DNA of 8,218 nucleotides from Candidatus Benthicola azotiphorus (lineage in GTDB: Bacteria > Gemmatimonadota > Gemmatimonadetes > Palauibacterales > Palauibacteraceae). Made by a program: the position numbers and the translations under genes. Where the stretch lies: assembly GCA_947581745.1 (NCBI GenBank), contig CANPVW010000091.1, positions 1 through 8,218 of the forward strand, given 5' to 3'. The first letter of the stretch is position 1, and every line of letters starts with the position of its first letter. The notes below the pieces were generated by a model. It saw nothing but the letters and a program-made list of their open reading frames with translations. It was not told the DNA's origin and ran no database searches. Shown here piece by piece: positions 1 to 7,258 of the stretch.

Positions 1-718
1 TCTTGTGTCCGCTGAACGCGTAGAAGTCGCAACCGAGGGCCTGCACGTCGATCTGCATGTGCGGCGCCGCCTGCGCTCCGTCCACCAGGCACAGGGCTCC
101 TGCGTCGTGAGCCTTCCGGACGATTTCCGCCACCGGGTTGACGACGCCCAGCGTGTTGGAGACGTGCGTCACGGCCACCAGCCGCGTGCGGTTCGAGAGC
201 AGGCGATCGTAGTCCTCCATCACCAGGGTGCCATCCGGGGCCACGTCCACGTAGCGAACCGTGGCACCGGCGCGTCCGGCCACCATCTGCCACGGCACCA
301 GGTTGGAGTGGTGCTCCATCTTGGTGAGAAGGACCTCGTCTCCCTCGGCGAGGTGCGCGGCGCCCCATGTCTCGGCCACGAGGTTGATCGCCTCGGTGGT
401 ACCGCGCACGAAGACCACCTCACTGGCGGACGCGGCGCCAATGTGATCGGCCACGACCGCGCGCGCCTCCTCGTACGCCTCGGTGGCCCGGATGCTCAGC
501 TCGTGGGCGCCCCGGTGCACGTTGGCGTGAATCTCCTTGTAGTAGGAGTCCACCGCCTCGAGGACCGCGTAAGGCTTCTGGGAGCTCGCCGCGTTGTCCA
601 GGTACACGAGCGGATGGCCATGGACGAGGCGACCGAGGATGGGAAAGTCTGCGCGAACGCGATCGATGTCGAAGGCGGAAGTTCCTGCGGCCACGGCGGT
701 CGAGTCGGGTGTATCCAT
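1..718 (-). CDS. sufS: Cysteine desulfurase SufS, N-terminal 239 residues (cut by window edge)
   Basis: PLP-dependent group II cysteine desulfurase. It removes sulfur from L-cysteine as a persulfide and feeds it to the SufBCD scaffold in the cytoplasm. The reading frame is open from ATG at 718 to the window edge with no stop, giving 239 of the usual ~400-420 residues. Visible landmarks: YLDNAASSQKP (39-49), NVHRGAHELS (66-75), the PLP-stacking histidine in MEHHSNLVPW (134-143), VDGAQAAPHM (212-221) with the PLP-nitrogen aspartate D213, and SGHK at the end, whose K239 is the Schiff-base lysine. The window stops directly after this lysine, so the C-terminal domain and the active-site cysteine are not seen. 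An AGGGG lies 7 bases before the ATG and supports this start. It is last of the visible suf genes, 51 bases after the Rieske gene, presumably co-transcribed. Confidence 0.96.
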   Translation of the reverse strand, partial: MDTPDSTAVAAGTSAFDIDRVRADFPILGRLVHGHPLVYLDNAASSQKPYAVLEAVDSYYKEIHANVHRGAHELSIRATEAYEEARAVVADHIGAASASEVVFVRGTTEAINLVAETWGAAHLAEGDEVLLTKMEHHSNLVPWQMVAGRAGATVRYVDVAPDGTLVMEDYDRLLSNRTRLVAVTHVSNTLGVVNPVAEIVRKAHDAGALCLVDGAQAAPHMQIDVQALGCDFYAFSGHK

Positions 719-769
719 GAGTGCGCCCCTGGCGCCTTTCTTGTCCGGCGGAGGGCCTCGTGCGGACCG

Positions 770-1081
770 TCAGCCGATCCGGACCTGGACTTCCTCGCCC
801 TCCACCCGGGCCTGGTACGTTTTGACCGGCCGGACCGCGGGCAGGGCCCGCGGCGTCCCGGTCTCCAGGTCGAAGCGAGCCCCGTGAAGCACACAGGTGA
901 CCTGATCGCCCACCAGCTCGCCCGACGAGAGGGGATACTCTTCATGCGAGCACTGGTCGTGCAAGGCGTAGACCCGTTCTCCGACGTGAGCGAGGACGAT
1001 CTTCTCGCCGTCCAGCTCCACCGGGACCAACGTGCCCGGAGGGACGTCCTCGAGGCGCGCGACCGTCCGGAAGTCGCTCAT
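770..1081 (-). CDS. Rieske [2Fe-2S] ferredoxin-like protein within the suf operon
   Basis: A 103-residue single-domain Rieske protein. The cluster ligands are plain: C44-x-H46 in QCSHEEYPL and C63-x2-H66 in CVLHGARFDL, spaced 16 residues apart, the standard Rieske arrangement of two cysteines and two histidines. The second box continues HGARFDLETG, typical of small dioxygenase-type ferredoxins (the NirD/HcaC-like group). No signal peptide or membrane segment is seen, so it is likely cytosolic. Its ATG overlaps the sufD stop as ATGA, suggesting translational coupling with the Fe-S scaffold genes. Similar small Rieske proteins occur in suf operons of actinobacteria and some other phyla. Their exact role is not settled; electron supply to cluster assembly or acting as a client protein are both inferences. 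Confidence 0.93.
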   Translation of the reverse strand: MSDFRTVARLEDVPPGTLVPVELDGEKIVLAHVGERVYALHDQCSHEEYPLSSGELVGDQVTCVLHGARFDLETGTPRALPAVRPVKTYQARVEGEEVQVRIG

Positions 1082-2451
1082 CGGGCCTGAATCTTCGTTT
1101 CGATCGACGAGCGGATTCGAGACCGAACCCCTTCCCCGGGTATGCGCTCGAGGACCTCTTCGAAGAACCCGAACACCAGCAATCGCTCGGCCTTCTTACG
1201 CGTCAGACCCCGGCTCATCAGGTAGAACAGCATGGTCTCGTCGACCTGTCCGACGGAAGCGCCGTGGGAGCACCGCACGTCATCCGCTCCGATTTCCAGA
1301 TTCGGCAGCGTGACGGCGCTCGCGTTCGGGCTGAGGAGCAGATTCCGGTTGGTCTGGTACGCGTCCGTCAGCTGGGCGCCCTCGGCTACCCGGATCAGGC
1401 CGCGGAAGACGCTGCTCGACCGCGCGGTGAGGGCTCCCTTGTAGAGGAGATCGCTGTGGGCGCTCGGGGCCTCGTGATGCTGCAGCGTGTGGTGATCGAA
1501 GTGCTGGTTCCGGTCGCCGAACCACAGGGCGAGCATCTCGCTGCGGGCGCCCTCACCCTCGAGGTGGCTCGTGACATCCGCCCTCGCCAGGTCGGCGCCC
1601 AGTGTCACGTTGAACCCGTTCAGCGTGGAGTCCCTGCCGGTATTCGAGTGCTGCATGCTGAAGTGTTTCACGCCACGGCCGTACTGCTGCACGGCCAGGT
1701 AGCTCACCGTCGCGCCGTCGGCTCCGAAGATCTCGACCCCGTTCAGGCTGAGCGATTCGCGCTCCAGATCGGGCGACACGTACTCATCGATGCACGTGAC
1801 CCGCGCGCCCGCCTCTGCCACGATCAGCGAGTGAGTCGAGACGACGCTTCCCTCCTGGTCCAGGTAGCGGAAGGCGTGCACCGGGTGCTCCACGTCGACG
1901 CCAGCCGGAACGTAGAGGAAGTAACCACCGGACAGCAGGGCCGCGTGCAGTCCCCAGAGCTTCTGCTCCATCGGCGCCACGTCGCTACGGAACAGAAACC
2001 GCTCCAGCAGGTCCGGACGATGGTCGGCGACTTCCTCGAGCGGCGCGTAGACGACCCCTTTCGCTTCCAACGCGGAGTCGAGCCGCAGGTGCTCCAGGCA
2101 GCCGTTATGTCGCACCATCACGCCGGCCCGGTCGCGGTCGCTCTCCATCGCCTCCCGGACGGGCTCCGGCAGACGTTCGACGGGAAGACGCTCGCCCTCG
2201 CAGGTCACCGGGACGTACGATTCCGGTTCCAGCGTGGAAAGGTCCGTGTATCGCCATTCCTCGGCCTTGCGGGTGGGCATCGGAGTGTCGACGAACGTCT
2301 TCCATCCCTCGCGTCGCAGTCGCGTGAGCAGGGTCGGCTCGTAGACGCTCCGCACGTACGAAGCGAGCCCGCGGGCGATCGCGTCCGCTCCGGCCGCAGG
2401 TGCCGATTCGGTGTCCGTCCTGGTGTCGCCGGTCATCGTTCCTTCGGCCAA
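1078..2451 (-). CDS. sufD: Fe-S cluster assembly protein SufD
   Basis: SufD pairs with SufB and SufC in the SUF scaffold complex. The protein is 457 residues, slightly longer than E. coli SufD (423). It has a helical N-terminal part with the conserved TRKAEEWRYTDL motif (about 60-71), a middle beta-helix rich region, and the family C-terminal block DDVRCSHGASVGQVDETMLFYLMSRGL. H396 in this block, counted from the C-terminus, corresponds to E. coli SufD H360, a residue implicated in cluster formation at the SufB-SufD interface. The start chosen is TTG at 2451, because AAGGAG sits at an ideal 7-base distance; an in-frame ATG at 2436 has a poorly spaced GAAGGA and is the alternative. The gene follows sufB after 76 bases, and its TGA overlaps the Rieske start. 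Confidence 0.96.
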   Translation of the reverse strand: MAEGTMTGDTRTDTESAPAAGADAIARGLASYVRSVYEPTLLTRLRREGWKTFVDTPMPTRKAEEWRYTDLSTLEPESYVPVTCEGERLPVERLPEPVREAMESDRDRAGVMVRHNGCLEHLRLDSALEAKGVVYAPLEEVADHRPDLLERFLFRSDVAPMEQKLWGLHAALLSGGYFLYVPAGVDVEHPVHAFRYLDQEGSVVSTHSLIVAEAGARVTCIDEYVSPDLERESLSLNGVEIFGADGATVSYLAVQQYGRGVKHFSMQHSNTGRDSTLNGFNVTLGADLARADVTSHLEGEGARSEMLALWFGDRNQHFDHHTLQHHEAPSAHSDLLYKGALTARSSSVFRGLIRVAEGAQLTDAYQTNRNLLLSPNASAVTLPNLEIGADDVRCSHGASVGQVDETMLFYLMSRGLTRKKAERLLVFGFFEEVLERIPGEGVRSRIRSSIETKIQAR

Positions 2452-2458
2452 CGTGGCT

Positions 2459-2464
2459 CTCCTT
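2459..2464 (-). promoter_or_regulatory. Shine-Dalgarno AAGGAG deciding the TTG start of sufD
   Basis: On the minus strand AAGGAG is followed by seven bases and then TTG (2451-2449). The ATG five codons later has only a three-base gap to its purine run. The spacing favours TTG, giving an N-terminus reading MAEGTMTG. Confidence 0.6.
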
Positions 2465-2527
2465 GCTGCGGAAGCCGGGCGCGAGGGGCGTCCGGCTCCG
2501 GGATCTATCGGAATCGGCGTCGCCGGC

Positions 2528-3937
<1,410 letters not shown>

Positions 3938-3970
3938 GTCGCGACCCTGCTTTCGCCAGCTGTTCCGGGC

Positions 3971-3985
3971 GGCGGACGATCCGCC
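3971..3985 (-). other. Short hairpin in the sufC-sufB spacer
   Basis: GGCGGA and TCCGCC are perfect 6-base complements around a 3-base loop, centred about 40 bases before the sufB ATG. No T-run follows on the minus strand, so it is not a standard terminator. It might affect mRNA stability or the SufC:SufB ratio; that is inference. Confidence 0.35.
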
Positions 3986-4011
3986 ACCGTAGTGCAATCG
4001 CGCCCGGCGGC

Positions 4012-4794
4012 TCAGACAGCCGCCGTCTCGGCCTCCGGCTCGTGCAGCCAGTCGTAGCCCATCTCCTCGAGCCGGTCGGCGAGCTCCGGCCCGCCGGAAT
4101 GGGCGATCTGACCCTTCAGCATCACGTGAACGTAGTCCGGACGCAGGTAGTTGAGGATCCGCTTGTAGTGCGTGATCAGCAGGACTCCCATCGAATCGTG
4201 AGTCTCGCGGATCGTGTTGACTCCCTCGGAGACGATGCGCAGCGCGTCGATGTCGAGGCCGCTGTCGGTCTCGTCCATCACCGCCATCCTCGGCTCGAGC
4301 ATGGCGAGCTGCAGGATCTCGTTCCGCTTCTTCTCGCCGCCCGAGAACCCGTCGTTGACGTAGCGGGCGGCGAACGACGGATCGACCTTCAGCATCTCCA
4401 GCTTCTCCATCAGCCGCTTCTGGAAGGCGAAAATGTCCATTTCCTCGCCTTCGGCCAGCCGGGCGCTCATCGCCGTGCGGAGGAAGTTCGAGATGGAGAC
4501 TCCGGGGATCTCCGCCGGATACTGAAACGCGAGGAAGAGCCCGGCCCTGCTGCGCTCGTCGGGCTCCATCTCCAGCACGTTCTCTCCGTCGAGCAGGACC
4601 TCGCCGGACGTGACCTCGTAGCCCGGGTGACCGGCGATCGCCTTCGCCAGCGTGCTCTTGCCCGACCCGTTAGGCCCCATCAGGGCGTGCATCTCTCCGT
4701 GCCGGATCGCGAGGTCCACGCCACGGAGGATGTCCGTAACCTCCCCTTCCACCCTTGCGTGAAGATTCCGTATCTCGAGCAGATGTTCGGCCAT
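4012..4794 (-). CDS. sufC: SUF ATPase subunit SufC (ABC-type)
   Basis: ABC-family ATPase that works in the soluble SufBCD complex rather than in a membrane transporter; ATP binding drives the conformational changes needed for cluster assembly. It is 260 residues, close to the family norm of ~250. Motifs in order: Walker A GPNGSGKST (40-48), Q-loop Q91 in AFQYPAEIPGVS (a SufC hallmark), signature FSGGEKKR (150-157), Walker B AVMDETDSGLD (171-181) with catalytic E175, and H-loop H209 in LLITHYKRIL. ATG at 4794 is the chosen start. It is the first gene of the operon, unlike the common sufB-first layouts, and lies about 270 bases from a divergently transcribed oxidoreductase gene. Confidence 0.97.
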   Translation of the reverse strand: MAEHLLEIRNLHARVEGEVTDILRGVDLAIRHGEMHALMGPNGSGKSTLAKAIAGHPGYEVTSGEVLLDGENVLEMEPDERSRAGLFLAFQYPAEIPGVSISNFLRTAMSARLAEGEEMDIFAFQKRLMEKLEMLKVDPSFAARYVNDGFSGGEKKRNEILQLAMLEPRMAVMDETDSGLDIDALRIVSEGVNTIRETHDSMGVLLITHYKRILNYLRPDYVHVMLKGQIAHSGGPELADRLEEMGYDWLHEPEAETAAV

Positions 4795-4833
4795 TACCGT
4801 TGCTCCAATTCGTATCGTCGCTTCTGAATCACA

Positions 4834-4870
4834 CGGGCCGGAGGGTCGTGTCCGCCACCCGTCCGGCCCG
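4834..4870 (-). other. GC-rich hairpin in the suf leader
   Basis: CGGGCCGGA (4834-4842) is perfectly complementary to TCCGGCCCG (4862-4870). The stem continues inward through GGGT/ACCC with a single unpaired base, leaving a loop of about 10 bases. It would form in the 5' leader of the suf transcript, 40-76 bases before the sufC ATG. No T-run follows on the minus strand, so it is not a classical terminator for suf. On the plus strand CGTTTTC follows, so a weak terminator against transcription in that direction is an alternative reading. A role as leader structure for suf expression is inference. Confidence 0.5.
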
Positions 4871-4877
4871 CGTTTTC

Positions 4878-4898
4878 AATCGAGAATCTCTTTCGATT
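4878..4898. promoter_or_regulatory. Inverted repeat AATCGAGA-N5-TTTCGATT, candidate operator
   Basis: Arms match at 7 of 8 positions, with the outer six (AATCGA/TCGATT) perfect, around a 5-base centre. It lies in the AT-richer part of the sufC/oxidoreductase intergenic region, just downstream of the proposed suf -10, where a repressor could block transcription. The sequence does not match an IscR or SufR site that I can recall with confidence, so the regulator is unknown. Confidence 0.4.
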
Positions 4899-4905
4899 CA
4901 CAGGC

Positions 4906-4934
4906 AAACTACACCAGTTGAGAACGAGTTTCAA
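4906..4934 (-). promoter_or_regulatory. Candidate sigma-70-like promoter of the suf operon
   Basis: On the minus strand TTGAAA (4934-4929) is followed by 17 bases and TAGTTT (4911-4906). The -35 is a good match to TTGACA (5 of 6). The -10 is weak (3 of 6). It lies in the AT-richest stretch upstream of sufC and would give a leader of roughly 105 bases containing the GC-rich hairpin. Confidence 0.35.
4918..4934. promoter_or_regulatory. Imperfect palindrome overlapping the suf -35
   Basis: Read on the plus strand, TTGAGAAC and GTTTCAA flank a GA centre. They are inverted copies (TTGAxAAC / GTT-TCAA) except for one extra base in the left arm. It covers the proposed -35 of suf, a position suited to a repressor or activator. 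No regulator can be assigned. Confidence 0.3.
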
Positions 4935-5068
4935 GTGATACTACCGGCGGGCGGGCAAGCAGTTCCGATCGAGCCGGAGAGGTGTACGGCGGGACGGCGC
5001 GACCGTAGTTTCGCGCCCGGGATTCGATGCGGAGCGGCCCGAAGCTCGCAACCAGGGGAAACGACACG

Positions 5069-6097
5069 ATGCACGCCGCGTTCTTTAGGCGCCACGGCGG
5101 GCCCGAGGTCATGGAGACGGGCGAGGCGCCGGAGCCGGTCGCGGCGGCCGGCACGGTAATCGTCTCCGTGAAGGCGGTGGCCCTGAATCACCTCGATCTG
5201 TGGGTCCGGAGAGGTCTGCCGGGACTCTCTCTGACGCTGCCGCACATCGGGGGATCCGACGTGGCCGGCGTGATCGACGAAATCGGCGCCGGAGTCGAAG
5301 GCTGGACGGAAGGTGACCGCGTCGTGGTGAATCCGGCGCTCTGGTGCGGGGCGTGCGAATGGTGCGCGCGCGGCGAGCACCCGCTGTGCCTGGAGTTCAA
5401 GATCCTGGGGGAGCACGTGCCCGGCGGGGCGGCGGAACGGGTGCGGGTCGCAGAGCGCAACCTGTACAGGATTCCGGACGACTTCGATTTCCGCGTCGCC
5501 GCCGCGGCTCCCCTGGTGTTCCAGACGGCCTGGCGGGCGCTGACCACGCGCGCGCGCCTGAAGGAGGGCGAAACGGTGCTGATCACGGGCGCCTCCGGCG
5601 GGGTGTCCACGGCCGCCGTGCAGATTGCCTGCCTGCTGGGCGGCCGTGTCCTGGCGGTGACCAGCGGTACGGAAAACGTGCGCCGGGTGCGCGAGCTGGG
5701 AGCGGACGAGGTCTTCGATCGCCTGGAAGGTGATTTCGCGGCCCGCGTCAGGGACGTCACGGCCGGCCACGGAGCGGACGTCGTGCTCGACAGCGTGGGT
5801 GAGGCGACGTGGGACTCGTGCGTGCGCAGCCTGTCCAGGCTGGGGAGGCTGGTGACGTACGGAGCGACCACCGGGCCGCGCGCGGCGCTCGAGATCCGGC
5901 ACACCTTCTGGAAACAGATTTCCGTGGCGGGCTCCACGATGGCGTCGAAGGCCGAGTTCGAGACCGTGATGGCGCACGTCGCCGCGGGCGACCTGAATCC
6001 GGTCATCGACCAGGTACTCCCGCTCGACGCTATTCGGGAAGCGCACGAGGCGCTGGAGCAGGGCCGCTGCTTCGGGAAGCTGGTGCTGGAGCCGTGA
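5069..6097 (+). CDS. Zinc-lobe MDR family quinone oxidoreductase / alcohol dehydrogenase-like protein
   Basis: A 342-residue medium-chain dehydrogenase/reductase that probably reduces a quinone, enone or aldehyde with NADPH; the substrate cannot be told. N-terminal GroES-like fold with VALNHLDLWVRRGLPG (37-52) and IGGSDVAGVIDEIG (60-73). The structural zinc lobe is intact: C93, C96, C99 and C107 in CGACEWCARGEHPLC. The Rossmann nucleotide-binding turn is TGASGGVS (173-180). Asn40 stands where zinc alcohol dehydrogenases have the catalytic cysteine, and the GHE motif is replaced by GSD, so a catalytic zinc is unlikely; this points to the quinone oxidoreductase-like branch. ATG at 5069 is preferred (AGGGG ten bases before, and the family N-terminus starts at MHAAFFRRHGGPEV) over an in-frame ATG at 5027. 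It is divergent from sufC, and its stop overlaps the next gene. Confidence 0.9.
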   Translation: MHAAFFRRHGGPEVMETGEAPEPVAAAGTVIVSVKAVALNHLDLWVRRGLPGLSLTLPHIGGSDVAGVIDEIGAGVEGWTEGDRVVVNPALWCGACEWCARGEHPLCLEFKILGEHVPGGAAERVRVAERNLYRIPDDFDFRVAAAAPLVFQTAWRALTTRARLKEGETVLITGASGGVSTAAVQIACLLGGRVLAVTSGTENVRRVRELGADEVFDRLEGDFAARVRDVTAGHGADVVLDSVGEATWDSCVRSLSRLGRLVTYGATTGPRAALEIRHTFWKQISVAGSTMASKAEFETVMAHVAAGDLNPVIDQVLPLDAIREAHEALEQGRCFGKLVLEP

Positions 6098-6597
6098 GGG
6101 CCCGGCGCGGGCGTCACCCGAGCCGCGAATCGTCGGCAGGACGCCGTGTGGCCACGGCCCTGGTCGTAGGCGCTGCGGTTCTCACGAGCGGATCGGGGAC
6201 CTGCGCGAGGGACGAGGGTGAGACGACAGATGCCGCAGCAACTATCGTGATCGATAGCGTTGCCGATGCCGCTTCATCTCCGAGCACGCAACCTGTTGTG
6301 GACAAGAGTGATCCGTTCGCAGTCTTCGGCCTCCCCCAGCGAAACGTTGCCGCCACATCAACCACGATGCCGATCTGGCTCGTGAATCGCTCCGCGGGCG
6401 CGCTGATCGTGCGGGCCGACGCGGGCGCCGGCACGGTGGTCCTCGATACGGTGGGAGCTGCGGACTCGGCGCTGGTCCGGATCGAGACCATGGCGGACTC
6501 GGTGACCCTGAGCGCACGGTCCCCGGGAGGTTCGTCGGCGGGCCGCCTGGTCGTCGCCACGGACACGATGCCGGCGAGGGCGGCTTTTCCCCACTAG
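6094..6597 (+). CDS. Predicted exported hypothetical protein
   Basis: A 167-residue protein I do not recognise. The GTG start shares bases with the preceding stop (GTGA), which implies translational coupling to the oxidoreductase gene. The N-terminus is rich in arginine (MRARRGRHPSRESSAGRR), followed by a hydrophobic stretch VATALVVGAAVLTSGSG (19-35) and Cys37, as in a signal peptide. The residues before the cysteine (S-G-T) do not form a canonical lipobox, so lipoprotein processing is uncertain. After a low-complexity Ala/Thr/Ser/Asp linker (about 40-72) comes a segment from about 92 rich in alternating hydrophobic and small residues (IWLVNRSAGALIVRADAG, TVVLDTVG, ALVRIETMADSVTLSARS), suggesting a small beta-sandwich. 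A later in-frame GTG at 6148 would lose the basic n-region and is less likely. Function unknown. Confidence 0.65.
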   Translation: MRARRGRHPSRESSAGRRVATALVVGAAVLTSGSGTCARDEGETTDAAATIVIDSVADAASSPSTQPVVDKSDPFAVFGLPQRNVAATSTTMPIWLVNRSAGALIVRADAGAGTVVLDTVGAADSALVRIETMADSVTLSARSPGGSSAGRLVVATDTMPARAAFPH

Positions 6598-6760
6598 CTG
6601 TGGCTCGATGTCCACACGGGAACTGCTGCCGGGGCGCCCCACCGCAAGCGTAATGCCTTCCTGACGCACCACTTACACGACTGGACACCCTCTAGCACCG
6701 TTCTTGCTCACCCTGGCATATCGGAGAGGCGTTGCCCAGACGTCAGCAGGAAGGTGGACC

Positions 6761-6895
6761 ATGAAACTCGGCAGCTCCCTGTTGCTCCTCGCGCTCACGG
6801 CGGGGCTGGCCGCCCTGGCGGCGGTCAAGAACACGAGGCCCGGCAGCGCTGCGGCCGAAGTCAGCCTGCAGGACGCGGACGCGTGGTTCGTGTGA
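6761..6895 (+). CDS. Small 44-residue protein with signal peptide or membrane anchor
   Basis: The ATG is preceded by a strong purine run AGGAAGGTGG with 3-6 bases spacing. The product starts MKLGSSLLLLALTAGLAALAAV, a short basic start followed by about 18 hydrophobic residues, then a small tail NTRPGSAAAEVSLQDADAWFV ending in an aromatic-acidic motif. It could be a secreted peptide, cleaved after the alanine run, or a single-pass membrane microprotein. I recognise no family. It lies 163 bases after the exported protein and 22 bases before the next small gene, so these two may form a unit. The good ribosome site and typical signal sequence are the only evidence that it is expressed. Confidence 0.5.
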   Translation: MKLGSSLLLLALTAGLAALAAVKNTRPGSAAAEVSLQDADAWFV

Positions 6896-6906
6896 TCGAC
6901 AGGCGA

Positions 6907-6912
6907 GAGAGG
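6907..6912 (+). promoter_or_regulatory. Shine-Dalgarno GAGAGG supporting the TTG start at 6918
   Basis: A purine-rich GAGAGG five bases before TTG is the main support for starting the 78-residue protein at this codon. Confidence 0.5.
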
Positions 6913-6917
6913 TACGC

Positions 6918-7154
6918 TTGACAGACCGGGAGACGCGACAGGCGATTCTCGAGGCGATCCGTGAAGACCTGCGCTCGCGCGTCGATGAGATCATGGAGCG
7001 CTTCGTTCACGATGCTTACGAGGCGAATCCCGGTTCCGGCGACGACAGCTCGCTGCGCGCCGCGCTGGCCGACGTGTCCGAGGTGCTCGCCGAAGGCATC
7101 GCGGCGCAGATCAGGGAGAGCGAACCGCCCAGAAAGAGCGAGGGAAAGAGGTAG
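6918..7154 (+). CDS. Small charged helical hypothetical protein, TTG start
   Basis: A 78-residue protein of unknown function. GAGAGG (6907-6912) sits five bases before TTG and supports this unusual start; there is no ATG nearby in frame. The sequence suggests two amphipathic helices: roughly 3-36 (RETRQAILEAIREDLRSRV, DEIMERFVHDAYEA) and 43-67 (SSLRAALADVSEVLAEGIAAQIRES), with a Pro/Gly/Ser loop between and a basic tail PRKSEGKR. It has no signal peptide and no cysteine, so it is probably cytosolic, perhaps a dimerising helical hairpin. It follows the 44-residue gene at 22 bases and ends about 105 bases before the MerR regulator, on the same strand. Confidence 0.6.
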   Translation: MTDRETRQAILEAIREDLRSRVDEIMERFVHDAYEANPGSGDDSSLRAALADVSEVLAEGIAAQIRESEPPRKSEGKR

Positions 7155-7158
7155 ATCC

Positions 7159-7170
7159 GGCCTGCAGGCC
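7159..7170. repeat. Perfect 12-bp palindrome GGCCTGCAGGCC
   Basis: Self-complementary, starting four bases after the stop of the 78-residue gene. It has no loop and no T-run, so it is a poor terminator. It could be a binding site for a dimeric protein, but short GC palindromes arise by chance at this base composition. Confidence 0.25.
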
Positions 7171-7209
7171 TATCGCCCACGCCGGTCTTGTGCGGGTAGT
7201 TCGTGCTGC

Positions 7210-7240
7210 ATAGTGTGGAGTAATACAATGCACACACTAT
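7210..7240 (+). promoter_or_regulatory. Operator-like inverted repeat around the -10 of the MerR-family gene
   Basis: ATAGTGTG (7210-7217) and CACACTAT (7233-7240) are perfect 8-base inverted copies with a 15-base spacer. The spacer holds TACAAT (7224-7229), a 5-of-6 match to a -10 box, almost exactly at the symmetry centre. The -35 is poor (TTCGTG about 18 bases upstream), as is common for regulated promoters. A second, wider pair TGCTGCA (7204-7210) / TGCAGCA (7253-7259) flanks it and runs into the start codon. The layout suggests autoregulation by the MerR-family protein encoded 19 bases downstream. A classic MerR site sits in the -35/-10 spacer instead, so this one looks repressor-style. 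Confidence 0.55.
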
Positions 7241-7258
7241 CTCGCTTAGAGGTGCAGC

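Noticed and set aside
3938..3997. TTG-initiated 20-residue N-terminal extension of SufB
   Set aside because: The extension does not resemble SufB N-termini, and the ATG at 3937 begins at the conserved family start.
4918..4944. Plus-strand promoter for the oxidoreductase using TTGAGA and GATACT
   Set aside because: The spacer is only 13 bases, too short for a sigma-70 promoter; no better pair was found.
5027..5068. Upstream ATG of the oxidoreductase
   Set aside because: It would add 14 residues not seen in the family; AGGGG precedes the ATG at 5069.
4931..6046. 371-codon frame on the minus strand opposite the oxidoreductase
   Set aside because: Low-complexity Arg/His/Pro-rich translation with no motif; the plus strand encodes a complete MDR enzyme.
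6599..6640. Possible terminator after the exported protein (TGTGG/CCACA stem and the palindrome GGGGCGCCCC)
   Set aside because: The stem has only 5 pairs and neither element is followed by a T-run; too weak to call.
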